Made by a program: the position numbers and the translations under genes. A stretch of 64,000 bases of DNA from Sphingobacterium chungjuense (GTDB lineage Bacteria > Bacteroidota > Bacteroidia > Sphingobacteriales > Sphingobacteriaceae): assembly GCF_011316935.1 (NCBI RefSeq), contig NZ_WLYS01000004.1, positions 434,001-498,000 on the forward strand. The letters run 5' to 3'. Within the stretch, counting starts at the first letter, position 1. Every line of letters starts with the position of its first letter. The notes beneath the pieces were generated by a model. The model was given only the letters and a program-made list of their open reading frames with translations. It did not search any database and was not told where the DNA came from. Shown here one piece after another: positions 36,789 to 45,910 of this stretch.

Positions 36789-38225
36789 ATGAAATTAGCA
36801 TTCAATCCATTATATCTATTAGCAGGCGCTACCCTTATGCTGAGCTCTTGCGAACTTTTCGAAGTTGAAAATCCGTACGTCACCGAAGAACGTTTTATCG
36901 ACGGGCAACAATCATTGCCTACTTGGCTGAATGGTGTGCGTCGCCAAACCAGCCTGACCGTGGGTACCGTGGTGGAGTTTACCGAAATCGTATCTGATAA
37001 TTACTTCAACAATTACACGCAAAGTAGTAAGGTTTTTGACAATCCAGAGATCAACCACTTTGATCGTGACGTCACGAATATTCAGGCCAACATCCAAAAG
37101 TTGCTGGAGATGAGCGAATTTGGTTTGACCAAATTTACCTTTTCTGAGTCGCCAGAGGACCAGCAAATCCGTGCGGAACTGCTGTTTTCAAAAGCATATG
37201 CCCATATTTTAGGAGCAGAATTATATGTAGGATTGCCGACTACGGTATTGGGCGAAGTAAAATCGCCCGTAGAATTACGTAATCTGGCTATTGCATTACT
37301 CAACGAAGCGTCAACCTTATATAGTGCTGCTGCCGATAAGAATGCTTGCACGCTGTTGATTGCGCGCTGTCATTATGGTTTAGGCAATATGACTGAAGCC
37401 ACCACCTTTGCGAATCAGATCGTAGCAACGCCACTGCTGCTACGTCAAGTAAAATATGGTACACAGAGCGGTCCGTCTAACAATTTCCAAAGCGCCATTT
37501 TCTCGAGCACAACTAATTGGTTTGCTCCGCTGCCGCGATTGGACTTTCTAGATCCAAAGTACTTTCACCAAACCAGCAATATCTTCGACGATGAGAAGCC
37601 TATTGCTATCGCCAAAGCCGAAGAAGCATTCCTGATCTTGGCAGAAGCCCAAGCCGTACAGAATAATTTGACTGCGGTAAAGCAGACCTTGAAAGATCTG
37701 TTGAGCAATACCGTCAGTAAAAGGCCCGTAACGCAGCTTAACGACAAGAACGACACGCGTAATGGCGGTAATAGAACCGATTATGCTATTACGGCCGTGC
37801 AGGTCAAGTTCGACGCGCAAAGCCCAGCGCTATCTGGATTCGTACTGGATCGCGCCAAAGGAACTATTCCGGCTTACTCGGTATCCGGCACGCACATCAC
37901 CAATGTAGAAATCGATGCCATACAATCGCAAGACGAGGCGCTTTATCTGATCTATCTACTGCGCCAAGAAATCTTTATCGCGGAAGGTCGTCGCATGACG
38001 GACTTAGGGATTCGTTTCCCGGTTTCGGAGCGCGAGCAGTTGAACAACCGCAACGTGAGCGAGCAGCATATCAAGGCGATTATTCCAGATTTCATTCCAA
38101 AAAACAGAGGCTTGGATGATTTTACGTACGATCGTGCGAATGCCACGGTGACCATGGCGTATGATATGAATAAAGTATTGGTTCAACACAAAGCATCGCC
38201 TTACGTGATGCCATTCATTAAATAA
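36789..38225 (+). CDS. SusD/RagB-type surface nutrient-binding lipoprotein
   Basis: 478 residues. The SPII signal peptide has lipobox MLSSC. The body is helical with TPR-like repeats, as in SusD: QIRAELLFSKAYAHILGAEL and LLIARCHYGLGNMTEA. The family forms a lid over the SusC barrel and captures the substrate. It starts 11 bases after susC. The substrate is not evident from the sequence. Confidence 0.9.
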   Translation: MKLAFNPLYLLAGATLMLSSCELFEVENPYVTEERFIDGQQSLPTWLNGVRRQTSLTVGTVVEFTEIVSDNYFNNYTQSSKVFDNPEINHFDRDVTNIQANIQKLLEMSEFGLTKFTFSESPEDQQIRAELLFSKAYAHILGAELYVGLPTTVLGEVKSPVELRNLAIALLNEASTLYSAAADKNACTLLIARCHYGLGNMTEATTFANQIVATPLLLRQVKYGTQSGPSNNFQSAIFSSTTNWFAPLPRLDFLDPKYFHQTSNIFDDEKPIAIAKAEEAFLILAEAQAVQNNLTAVKQTLKDLLSNTVSKRPVTQLNDKNDTRNGGNRTDYAITAVQVKFDAQSPALSGFVLDRAKGTIPAYSVSGTHITNVEIDAIQSQDEALYLIYLLRQEIFIAEGRRMTDLGIRFPVSEREQLNNRNVSEQHIKAIIPDFIPKNRGLDDFTYDRANATVTMAYDMNKVLVQHKASPYVMPFIK

Positions 38226-38237
38226 TCTATAAGAACT

Positions 38238-39839
38238 ATGAAGAAGAATCTATTTGGCCTATTGGCTACGGGCTTAGTATTCGCAGCGCTAACAGGCAAC
38301 GCACAAGAATTGGCCAAAGGCAAGGTTTACGAAGACCTCAACAAGAATGGAAAATGGGACAAAGGCGAGCAAGGCGTTGCCCAAGTAGCCGTGAGTAATG
38401 GCGTTCAAGTGGTATTGACCGATGCAAAAGGACAGTACGAACTTCCTGTTGGCGAAGACAATATTGTATTTGTTATCAAACCAAGCGGATATACTGTGCC
38501 TCTAAACGAGCACTATCTGCACAAATCTTACTACATCCACAAACCCAAAGGTTCGCCAAAGGAGTTGACCTATGCGGGTGTGGATCCAACCGGCCCCTTG
38601 CCGAAATCTATTGATTTTGCGTTGCATAAAAATGCAGAAAAAGAAGAATTTCGTATGTTGCTATTTGGCGATCCACAAGCGTACACGGCACAAGAAATGA
38701 CCTTTTTCAATCGTGCGATTGTAGATGAAGTGGTCGGCATTCAGAATGTTGCTTTCGGTTTGAGTTTAGGAGATTTGGTGGGCGACGATCTGAGCTTACA
38801 CCCATCCTATCGCGCTAGCGTGGCACGCATCGGCGTGCCTTGGTATAATCTAAAGGGCAACCACGACATGAACTATGACGTGACGGCCGATAGTTTATCA
38901 GACGAAACATTTGAAAGAAACTTTGGTCCTGCCAATTACTCCTTCAACTACGGCCACGTACATTTCATCGTGTTAGATAATGTCCGCTACCCGAATCCAC
39001 GCACTGGAAAAGGATATTTGGGTGGATTCCGTAAAGATCAACTGGATTTCGTAGAGAATGACCTCAAGCACGTGGATCATTCCAAATTAATTGTTTTGGC
39101 GTTCCATATTCCGTTGGAGCATCGCAATGGCGATACATTCCGTGCGGAAGATAGACAGCGTCTGTTTGATCTGTTAAAAGATTATCCGCATACCTTGTCG
39201 CTTTCTGCACACATGCATACGCAGACACAGCATTTTTACGGTAAAGCGGATGGCTGGCAACAATCGAAACCGCATCATGAATATAACGCTGGTACAACGT
39301 CAGGAGATTGGTACAGCGGCGAATTGGATGAGCGTGGTGTGCCAGCAGCAACGATGCGCGATGGTACGCCAAATGGCTATGCCTTTATCGATTTCAACAA
39401 ACACGATTATCGCATTAGTTACAAACCATCGGGCAAGGATTCCACCTATCAGATCAACTTGTACCATCCGAAAGTAGTTGGGCAAGGGAAACGCACTCGC
39501 GCGGCAATTTTTGCTAACTTCTTTATGGGTCATCATGGTAATAAAGTCGAATTTGCGATCGATGGTGGCAAATGGGAAAAGATGATGCCGGCCAGAACAA
39601 TCGACCCCGCTTATACCGCGATTTTATATCCTTGGGACAATCTGGAAACTTTGCTTCCAGGTCGTCGTCCGACAGATGGCATGACTAGCACACATTTGTG
39701 GCGCGTTGGATTACCAATTGACTTGGCCGTCGGCGAACATAAAATTAAAGTACGTGCAACAGATGATTACGGTCGAGTACACGAAGCGACGAGTACCTAC
39801 CGCATCGAACCAACAAAGGATTATCCGGATCTCAAATAA
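38238..39839 (+). CDS. Secreted calcineurin-like metallophosphoesterase, three-domain type
   Basis: 533 residues with a signal peptide (MKKNLFGLLATGLVFAALTGNAQ). Residues about 25-125 are an SdrD-B-like beta domain (GKVYEDLNKNGKWDKGEQGV). The catalytic domain has the metallophosphatase motifs LLFGDPQAY, GLSLGDLVGDD, LKGNHDMNYD and LSAHMHTQTQHF. A C-terminal MetallophosC domain follows. It begins 12 bases after susD, so it is part of the uptake operon and probably releases phosphate or a phosphorylated product at the surface or in the periplasm. Confidence 0.88.
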   Translation: MKKNLFGLLATGLVFAALTGNAQELAKGKVYEDLNKNGKWDKGEQGVAQVAVSNGVQVVLTDAKGQYELPVGEDNIVFVIKPSGYTVPLNEHYLHKSYYIHKPKGSPKELTYAGVDPTGPLPKSIDFALHKNAEKEEFRMLLFGDPQAYTAQEMTFFNRAIVDEVVGIQNVAFGLSLGDLVGDDLSLHPSYRASVARIGVPWYNLKGNHDMNYDVTADSLSDETFERNFGPANYSFNYGHVHFIVLDNVRYPNPRTGKGYLGGFRKDQLDFVENDLKHVDHSKLIVLAFHIPLEHRNGDTFRAEDRQRLFDLLKDYPHTLSLSAHMHTQTQHFYGKADGWQQSKPHHEYNAGTTSGDWYSGELDERGVPAATMRDGTPNGYAFIDFNKHDYRISYKPSGKDSTYQINLYHPKVVGQGKRTRAAIFANFFMGHHGNKVEFAIDGGKWEKMMPARTIDPAYTAILYPWDNLETLLPGRRPTDGMTSTHLWRVGLPIDLAVGEHKIKVRATDDYGRVHEATSTYRIEPTKDYPDLK

Positions 39840-39912
39840 TCGGATAAAAGGCGCCGCCTGAAAAGGGCATGGAAAGCCGACACAAAGCGTCGTTGCAAAG
39901 GACGTTAATAGC

Positions 39913-39946
39913 AAAGAGGGCAGCCTGTGGATAGACTGCCCTCTTT
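39913..39946. terminator. Bidirectional terminator between the phosphoesterase gene and argH
   Basis: AAAGAGGGCAG and CTGCCCTCTTT form an 11-bp perfect stem with a 12-base loop between two converging genes. The flanking T-tracts are short. Confidence 0.7.
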
Positions 39947-39969
39947 CATGTTATAGCATATTACGCTAT

Positions 39970-41304
39970 TTAATCTGCTAACAGATCAGCCAACGATTTC
40001 TCCACCTGATCAAAGCCAAATGAAGATTTTGCTTCTTCGAACAAACGAACAACCTGATCGTTGCACAAATTGCCAATACTGCCTTCGTGGGTATGATTCA
40101 CAGATTTCTCCGGACTGAAAGTACCTTCTTCAATCGCTAAGCCAATATTTTTGTACGCTTCGCGGAATGGGATACCCTGCAGCACCTCGTTATTCACGAC
40201 TTCCACACTGAAGAGGTAATCGTACTTTGGATCCTCTAGAATGTCTTTCTTGATATCGATATGCTGTAGCATAAAGGTGGCAATCTCCAAACAATCTTTC
40301 AACGATTGGAACGCTGGGAAAAGGTTTTCTTTCAATAATTGTAGGTCGCGGTGATAGCCTACCGGCAAGTTAGTGGTCATCAAAGCAATCTCATTCGGCA
40401 AGGCCTGAATCTTATTGCAACGCGAACGAATCAACTCAAACACATCGGGGTTTTTCTTGTGCGGCATAATGCTTGAACCTGTAGTTAGGTGTGCTGGAAA
40501 AGAAATAAACCCAAAATTCTGGTTGATAAACAAACACACGTCCATCGCGAATTTGGCTAATGTCGCCGCGATAGAGCTCATAGCCTGCGCTAGAATGCGC
40601 TCGGTTTTACCGCGGCCCATCTGCGCATACACCACATTGTAGTTCAAATCTTCGAAACCTAATAAACGTGTGGTCATCGTACGATCCAACGGAAACGACG
40701 AACCGTAACCGGCGGCCGAACCCAGCGGATTCTTATTGCACACTTGCCAAGCGGCTTTCATCATGTGCAAATCATCTACCAAGCTTTCTGCGTAGGCACC
40801 AAACCACAAGCCAAAAGAAGAAGGCATGGCGATTTGCAAATGTGTATAACCTGGCATCAGCACATCACGATGCGTATTGCTCAACTCGATTAATTGACGG
40901 AATAAACCTTCGGTGTGCGAAACCATGCTTTCGATCTCCGTCCGGAAATATAATTTAAGATCTACTAGAACCTGATCATTGCGGGAGCGCCCCGAATGGA
41001 TTTTCTTGCCTGCATCGCCAACCCGTTGCGTCAGCAACATCTCGATCTGCGAATGCACATCTTCTACCACGGCTTCGATTTCGAAGTTGCCCGCCTGTAT
41101 ATCTTGATAAATATTTTTTAGCTCCGCTTGTACTGCCGCAAGATCTTCGGCCGTCATCAAACCAATGCTGTGTAGCATCTGCGTATGTGCTAGCGATCCC
41201 AGCACATCTGCTCCGGCTAGATGTAGATCCATTGCGCGGTCATTGCCTACGGTAAAGTTTTCTACGAAAGTATCAACGTCTATATTCTTTTGCCAAATCT
41301 TCAT
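39970..41304 (-). CDS. argH: Argininosuccinate lyase
   Basis: 444 residues, fumarase/aspartase superfamily. The signature loop GSSIMPHKKNPDVFEL carries the catalytic Ser. N-terminal GRSRNDQVLVDLKLYFR and the central TSNxP-like region also fit ArgH. It splits argininosuccinate into arginine and fumarate. No other arg genes are in the window. It has its own consensus promoter. Confidence 0.95.
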   Translation of the reverse strand: MKIWQKNIDVDTFVENFTVGNDRAMDLHLAGADVLGSLAHTQMLHSIGLMTAEDLAAVQAELKNIYQDIQAGNFEIEAVVEDVHSQIEMLLTQRVGDAGKKIHSGRSRNDQVLVDLKLYFRTEIESMVSHTEGLFRQLIELSNTHRDVLMPGYTHLQIAMPSSFGLWFGAYAESLVDDLHMMKAAWQVCNKNPLGSAAGYGSSFPLDRTMTTRLLGFEDLNYNVVYAQMGRGKTERILAQAMSSIAATLAKFAMDVCLFINQNFGFISFPAHLTTGSSIMPHKKNPDVFELIRSRCNKIQALPNEIALMTTNLPVGYHRDLQLLKENLFPAFQSLKDCLEIATFMLQHIDIKKDILEDPKYDYLFSVEVVNNEVLQGIPFREAYKNIGLAIEEGTFSPEKSVNHTHEGSIGNLCNDQVVRLFEEAKSSFGFDQVEKSLADLLAD

Positions 41305-41392
41305 ATTTCTATATTCGTGCTTGTGCCCTGCTAGTTTGGAAAATTGGTGATCATTGCGCCAACTCCATTTCGAAGGATCGAGTTAAATCCAC

Positions 41393-41423
41393 CAAAAGTA
41401 GCAATTGCAGACCGTTAAATCAA
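41393..41423 (-). promoter_or_regulatory. Promoter of argH
   Basis: On the minus strand TTG (41423-41421), 20 bases, then TACTTTTG (41400-41393): an exact match to the Bacteroidota consensus. The leader to the ATG at 41304 would be about 80 bases. Confidence 0.6.
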
Positions 41424-41520
41424 TTGTTTGGCAACGGTAACCTTGCTGATACCTACCGGAAAAAGAAAGAAAATTCAATATATTCGAAAATCCAAAATAA
41501 CGATCAACGAATTCCTCACT

Positions 41521-44361
41521 ATGAAATTAAAACAATGCATACTTCTGGGTTTCCTTTTAGCGTCAGCTTTAGGTGGCCAAGCACAAGAAAGCAAACCGCC
41601 CATTACCTGGAAAGATATCCCGAAATGGGAATACCTGCGCATGAACGTCATGACGATCTCCAACAATGCGAAATGGTACGCTTACGCAGAAGGACCAACC
41701 CAAGGCGATCTCAACCTGTTATTGAAATCTGCTTTTGACACGACGAAATACCAATACAATATAGGCGGCGAAGCAGGGCCAATTCGCTTCAACGAATCGG
41801 CGAGTCATATCGCTTTCTTTGAAGCCGCACCTTACAAAACCATCAAAGCGAACGAAAAAGCGAAGAAACCTAGCTTCAAAAATTTACGTTTGGTAACGGT
41901 GAAAGACACCAGCAGCACTTTATTCGAACGCGCAAGATCATTCGAATTTTCGAACGAAGGCGGCAACTGGCTGGCGGTAAGATTTGAATCTTCGGGTGAT
42001 GCCCCAAAAGGCCCAGACGCGGCTAAAGGAAGTGACTTACTATTGTATAACTTACAGAATAAGCAAACGTTCAACATCGGTAATGTCAATGAATTTCAAT
42101 TCAACAAATCGGGACAATACCTCGTGTACACCATTGACGCGAATAACAAAAACGGAAATGGGGTATTCTTGCGCGATATGCAAAGCGGTACAACCTACGC
42201 ATTAGACAATGATAAAGCAGCCTACAGCAAAATCAATTGGAACAAAGAAGGTACGGCGCTAGCCTTGTTGAAAGCAAAAACAGATAAAGCGTATAAAACG
42301 CCTGTTTACACGCTTATCGGTGTGAAAGATATCAAAGGAAATGCGTCTAACATCATCAGCTACACCGGATTGGATGATAAAGAAATCAGCGCTGGCTTTG
42401 GCATTAGCGAAAACAGCACGCCATTTTGGTCGAAAGACTTGAACACACTTTTCTTTGGCATCGCCAAACTGGAAAAGACAGAAAACAAAGCGGCGGCCGA
42501 TAGTACGGCGCAAGATTCTACCAAAATCGCCGAGAAAAAACCTGCTCCAAAAGCCGATAAGGATGCCGAGAAGCCAGACATGATCATTTGGAACTGGCAG
42601 GATAAAAGATTACAATCGGCGCAGCGCACGCAATCTAACCGCGATAAGAACTATACGGCGCAATCGGCTTATCACATCAAAAGCAAGCAATTTGTATCGT
42701 TGGCAGATAGCGCGCGCAAGAGCATTGCGCTAGCACCAAATCAAGATTTGGGTTATGCACTTGATTACACGCCTTACGAGATGGCATCTAGCTTGGATGG
42801 ACAACAATTTGCCGATTTGTATCTGGTAGACATCACTACTGGCCAAAGCCGTAAAGCGATTGAGAAACTGTATCTGAATGCCATACGAAATCTCTCTTTC
42901 TCGCCGGATGGCAAATATTTATTGTATTACCAAAACGGGCATTATCACAACCTGAATACAAGCAGCCTGGCTTCTACAAACTTGACCGATAAGATCAAAG
43001 CCAGCTTTATTGCGGAAAAAGTAGATAACAACGTCGAAAAGCCTGGCACACCCAACTTTGGCTGGACAGCTGATGGCAAATACGTGCTTTTACGAGATAA
43101 TTTTGATTTGTGGAAGGTTTCTGCAGATGGCAAATCGGCGGTGGCATTAACTGACCGTTGGAAAAATCAGCAATGGACAGCCAACCGACTTTTGTCCAAT
43201 TTGTACCCAGATGATGACTTTACCGACACGAAGAAGGATCAGTATTTTATGGTGTTCAACGAAAGCGATAAGCAATCGGGCATTGCGGTACTGAAATCTG
43301 GCAGCAACAAGCTAGCGATCGTACAACATTCGGCTGACTTGTATTCGTATATCAGCAAGCCGAAACAAGCGAATGACCTATTTTTCGTAAAAGAGAATAA
43401 TACGACATCGCCCGAGCTATACATCGCGGAGAACAGCACTTTCAATAAAACCAGAAAGCTGACCGAGAATACGCCGAAGAAAGATGATTACGCGCTATCC
43501 AGCGGTGCAAAACTGATTGATTATGTCAATGACTTTGGTGATACTTTGCAAGCGACACTTTTCTTGCCTGCCGATTATGTTGAAGGAAAATCATACCCTA
43601 CAATCACGTACATCTACGAGCGATTAACAGATGGTACGAACAGTTATTCTCAACCTGCTTTTCCGGGCGGAGGTTTTAATCGCGCCGTATACACGAGTAA
43701 TGGTTATGCTGTCCTTATGCCAGATATCGCTTATAAATTGAATGATCCGGGCATGTCTGCCGTGGCTTGCGTTGTGCCAGCAGTAAAAGCAGCGGTGGCA
43801 ACGGGCATCGTAGATGAAGAACGCGTGGGTATTCACGGACATTCTTGGGGCGGATATCAGACTTCGTTCTTAATCACACAAACGGATATTTTCAAAGCAG
43901 CCGTGGCCGGAGCGCCGCTGACGAATATGATTAGTATGTACAGCTTGATTTACTGGAACTCGGGAACGACGAATCAAAGCATTTTTGAGTCTTCGCAAGG
44001 CAGATTGACGACGGGTTATTGGGACAATTGGGATGCGTACACGCGCAATTCTCCCATCTACCACATCAAAAATGTGAACACGCCTTTGGTCATTTTGCAT
44101 AATGATAAAGATGGGGCGGTGGACTATACGCAGGGGATAGAATACTTCAATGGATTACGCCGATTGCAGAAGCCGGTAACGATGCTAACCTATAATGGAG
44201 AAAATCACGGCTTAGCGAAAGAAGTGAATAAAAAAGACTACGCCGTGCGCATGATGGAATTTTTTGATCACTATTTGAAGGGAGCAACTTCTCCCGATTG
44301 GTGGGAAAAAGGTATTGATTACCTGGATATGGACAAACATTTGGAAGATCGCGCTTTTTAA
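41521..44361 (+). CDS. S9-family prolyl-oligopeptidase-like secreted peptidase
   Basis: 946 residues from ATG 41521, which begins a signal peptide (MKLKQCILLGFLLASALGGQ). A long N-terminal beta-propeller region (to about residue 690) precedes the alpha/beta hydrolase domain. The triad is seen as Ser in GIHGHSWGGYQTSF, Asp in HNDKDGAVDYTQG and His in NGENHGLAKE. Homologues are periplasmic dipeptidyl or prolyl tripeptidyl peptidases that trim peptides in asaccharolytic and general Bacteroidota. A 31-codon upstream extension is in frame but lacks support. Confidence 0.9.
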   Translation: MKLKQCILLGFLLASALGGQAQESKPPITWKDIPKWEYLRMNVMTISNNAKWYAYAEGPTQGDLNLLLKSAFDTTKYQYNIGGEAGPIRFNESASHIAFFEAAPYKTIKANEKAKKPSFKNLRLVTVKDTSSTLFERARSFEFSNEGGNWLAVRFESSGDAPKGPDAAKGSDLLLYNLQNKQTFNIGNVNEFQFNKSGQYLVYTIDANNKNGNGVFLRDMQSGTTYALDNDKAAYSKINWNKEGTALALLKAKTDKAYKTPVYTLIGVKDIKGNASNIISYTGLDDKEISAGFGISENSTPFWSKDLNTLFFGIAKLEKTENKAAADSTAQDSTKIAEKKPAPKADKDAEKPDMIIWNWQDKRLQSAQRTQSNRDKNYTAQSAYHIKSKQFVSLADSARKSIALAPNQDLGYALDYTPYEMASSLDGQQFADLYLVDITTGQSRKAIEKLYLNAIRNLSFSPDGKYLLYYQNGHYHNLNTSSLASTNLTDKIKASFIAEKVDNNVEKPGTPNFGWTADGKYVLLRDNFDLWKVSADGKSAVALTDRWKNQQWTANRLLSNLYPDDDFTDTKKDQYFMVFNESDKQSGIAVLKSGSNKLAIVQHSADLYSYISKPKQANDLFFVKENNTTSPELYIAENSTFNKTRKLTENTPKKDDYALSSGAKLIDYVNDFGDTLQATLFLPADYVEGKSYPTITYIYERLTDGTNSYSQPAFPGGGFNRAVYTSNGYAVLMPDIAYKLNDPGMSAVACVVPAVKAAVATGIVDEERVGIHGHSWGGYQTSFLITQTDIFKAAVAGAPLTNMISMYSLIYWNSGTTNQSIFESSQGRLTTGYWDNWDAYTRNSPIYHIKNVNTPLVILHNDKDGAVDYTQGIEYFNGLRRLQKPVTMLTYNGENHGLAKEVNKKDYAVRMMEFFDHYLKGATSPDWWEKGIDYLDMDKHLEDRAF

Positions 44362-44373
44362 TAAAATGCGTTA

Positions 44374-44460
44374 GTAAGTGGTTAAGCGTTGCTTTATACG
44401 ATTTAGCAAAGTGTGGGTCTAAATGTGATTTAACAACGAAAGTAACCACTTACTTTTTTT
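44374..44460 (+). terminator. Long-stem terminator after the S9 peptidase
   Basis: GTAAGTGGTTA (44374-44384) pairs perfectly with TAACCACTTAC (44443-44453), followed by eight T. The 58-base intervening part can form its own small hairpin (TTGCT/AGCAA). Confidence 0.6.
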
Positions 44461-44470
44461 TGAGTTTTAG

Positions 44471-44502
44471 TTTGTGAGGTCTAAATCAAAACCCTATGTT
44501 TG
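44471..44502 (+). promoter_or_regulatory. Consensus promoter with no gene directly downstream
   Basis: TTTG (44471-44474), exactly 20 bases, then TATGTTTG (44495-44502). This is a full match to the Bacteroidota promoter consensus, lying between two terminators. Confidence 0.6.
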
Positions 44503-44507
44503 TGATG

Positions 44508-44679
44508 TAAAGGGAGATGAAAAAAAAATCTGAGTAAGCTTACCCTTACTCATCACTGCCACCAGTAAACTTTAAACTTGATAGACCTAAAAAGTCTTAA
44601 AACTTACACGAAATTCATGCTATCCAATTATAAACTAGTTTTTGATGAAAAGCTTGTCTAATCCTAAGACAAGCTTTTT
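44508..44679 (+). ncRNA. Candidate small RNA of about 170 nt
   Basis: The 435-bp gap 44362-44796 contains the peptidase terminator, a consensus promoter, and then this stretch with no plausible protein gene, ending in a strong intrinsic terminator. It contains an 8-bp hairpin TGAGTAAG/CTTACTCA (44531-44552). I see no signature of tmRNA, 6S, SRP or RNase P RNA. A six-codon frame (ATG at 44517) exists but is too short to count. The remainder, 44680-44796, holds the rbfA promoter. Confidence 0.45.
44648..44679 (+). terminator. Intrinsic terminator with no gene before it
   Basis: AAAAGCTTGTCT pairs with AGACAAGCTTTT (12 bp) around AATCCTA, followed by T. No coding gene ends nearby on the plus strand, so it belongs to the candidate small RNA. 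Confidence 0.8.
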
Positions 44680-44750
44680 CCTTTTAACGGTATTTTATTT
44701 TCCCATGGCATGCCTTATTCTAAGCGAAAATTCATGTGATCTATTTTGCC

Positions 44751-44758
44751 TATATTTG
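44751..44758 (+). promoter_or_regulatory. -7 promoter element of rbfA
   Basis: TATATTTG, exact TAnnTTTG, 38 bases before the rbfA ATG. No clear -33. Confidence 0.4.
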
Positions 44759-44796
44759 TAGCTTAATATAGCGTTACCTTATAACCTCATATTATC

Positions 44797-45177
44797 ATGG
44801 CAACTGAGAGCAAAAGACAACAAAGATTTGCTGGTGTGATCCAGCAAGATTTAGCAGAGATATTTCAACGGGAAGCACATCAGTGGGCGCCGAATGCATT
44901 TATTACCGTGACTAGAGTACGCGTGACGCCAGATTTGGCGATTGCACGCGTGTACCTGAGCTTCATCAATACACAGACCGCGAAAGAGGATTTGGAGAAA
45001 ATCAAATCCAAATCCAATGAAATCCGCTATAAACTAGGCACACGCATTAAGAACAATGCTCGTATCGTACCGCATCTAGAATTCTTCTTAGACGACACGA
45101 ATGAATATGTGGAACATATGGACAAAATATTTGACCAAATTAGCAAGGAGCCTCGTCAACCAGACGAAGAAGATTAA
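44797..45177 (+). CDS. rbfA: Ribosome-binding factor A
   Basis: 126 residues, the usual size. RQQRFAGVIQQDLAEIFQRE and FITVTRVRVTPDLAIARVYLS are the conserved KH-like features; the tail is acidic. It helps mature the 3' end region of 16S rRNA in 30S subunits. It is followed after 16 bases by aat, in a small translation-related operon. Confidence 0.93.
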   Translation: MATESKRQQRFAGVIQQDLAEIFQREAHQWAPNAFITVTRVRVTPDLAIARVYLSFINTQTAKEDLEKIKSKSNEIRYKLGTRIKNNARIVPHLEFFLDDTNEYVEHMDKIFDQISKEPRQPDEED

Positions 45178-45193
45178 GGAACACCGATAGTTC

Positions 45194-45877
45194 ATGATCT
45201 TTCAACTGAATGCAGATCCGACGCAGATGCCTGATCCAGCGCTGGCCGACGAAGATGGTTTGCTCGCCGTCGGCGGCGACCTATCTCCTACCCGATTGCT
45301 ACACGCGTATCAAAATGGTATATTTCCTTGGTATAGTGAAGAAACGCCAATTCTATGGTACGCACCACATGAACGTTTTGTATTGGATCCAAAAAACATT
45401 TGCATCAGCAAAAGCATGCGACAAGTATTGCGATCAGACCGCTTCCACTGGACGTATAATCAGGCTTTTGCAGACGTAATAGATGCTTGCGCAAGCGCAA
45501 GTCGCAAAGATCAGGATGGCACATGGATCGTAGCCGATATGCGCGCCGCTTACATCCAATTGCATGAACTCGGTTTTGCACACTCTATTGAGGTGTGGAA
45601 TACCGACAACGAACTGATTGGCGGATTGTATGGTGTTTTGTTCGGGAAGGTTTTTAGTGGCGAAAGTATGTTTTCTCACGTCAGTAATAGCTCCAAATAC
45701 GCCTTGATTCAATTTGCCAAACATTTTGATCTTCAACTGATCGACTGCCAGATCCATTCCGCTCATTTGGAAAGCCTTGGCGCTAGTATGATCTCTCAAG
45801 AAACTTATCTGAGATTATTGGATCAGCAGGAATACACAAAGAACGGTTTGGATATATTGATCCAATCGAATACATAG
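45194..45877 (+). CDS. aat: Leucyl/phenylalanyl-tRNA--protein transferase
   Basis: 227 residues. Hallmarks include GLLAVGGDLSPTRLLHAYQNGIFPW (part), WYAPHERFVL, the HSIEVW segment, GGLYGVLFGKVFSGESMFSH and a C-terminal DCQIHSAHLESLGA. It transfers Leu or Phe to N-terminal Arg/Lys of proteins, marking them for ClpAP-type degradation (N-degron pathway). Confidence 0.95.
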   Translation: MIFQLNADPTQMPDPALADEDGLLAVGGDLSPTRLLHAYQNGIFPWYSEETPILWYAPHERFVLDPKNICISKSMRQVLRSDRFHWTYNQAFADVIDACASASRKDQDGTWIVADMRAAYIQLHELGFAHSIEVWNTDNELIGGLYGVLFGKVFSGESMFSHVSNSSKYALIQFAKHFDLQLIDCQIHSAHLESLGASMISQETYLRLLDQQEYTKNGLDILIQSNT

Positions 45878-45910
45878 AAGAATTAGATTTACAACATAAG
45901 GAGATAGCAT

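Noticed and set aside
44517..44537. Six-codon frame in the candidate small RNA, preceded by AGGGAG
   Set aside because: Too short, and the purine stretch is directly against the ATG. It is not enough evidence for a leader peptide, since no coupled gene follows before the terminator.
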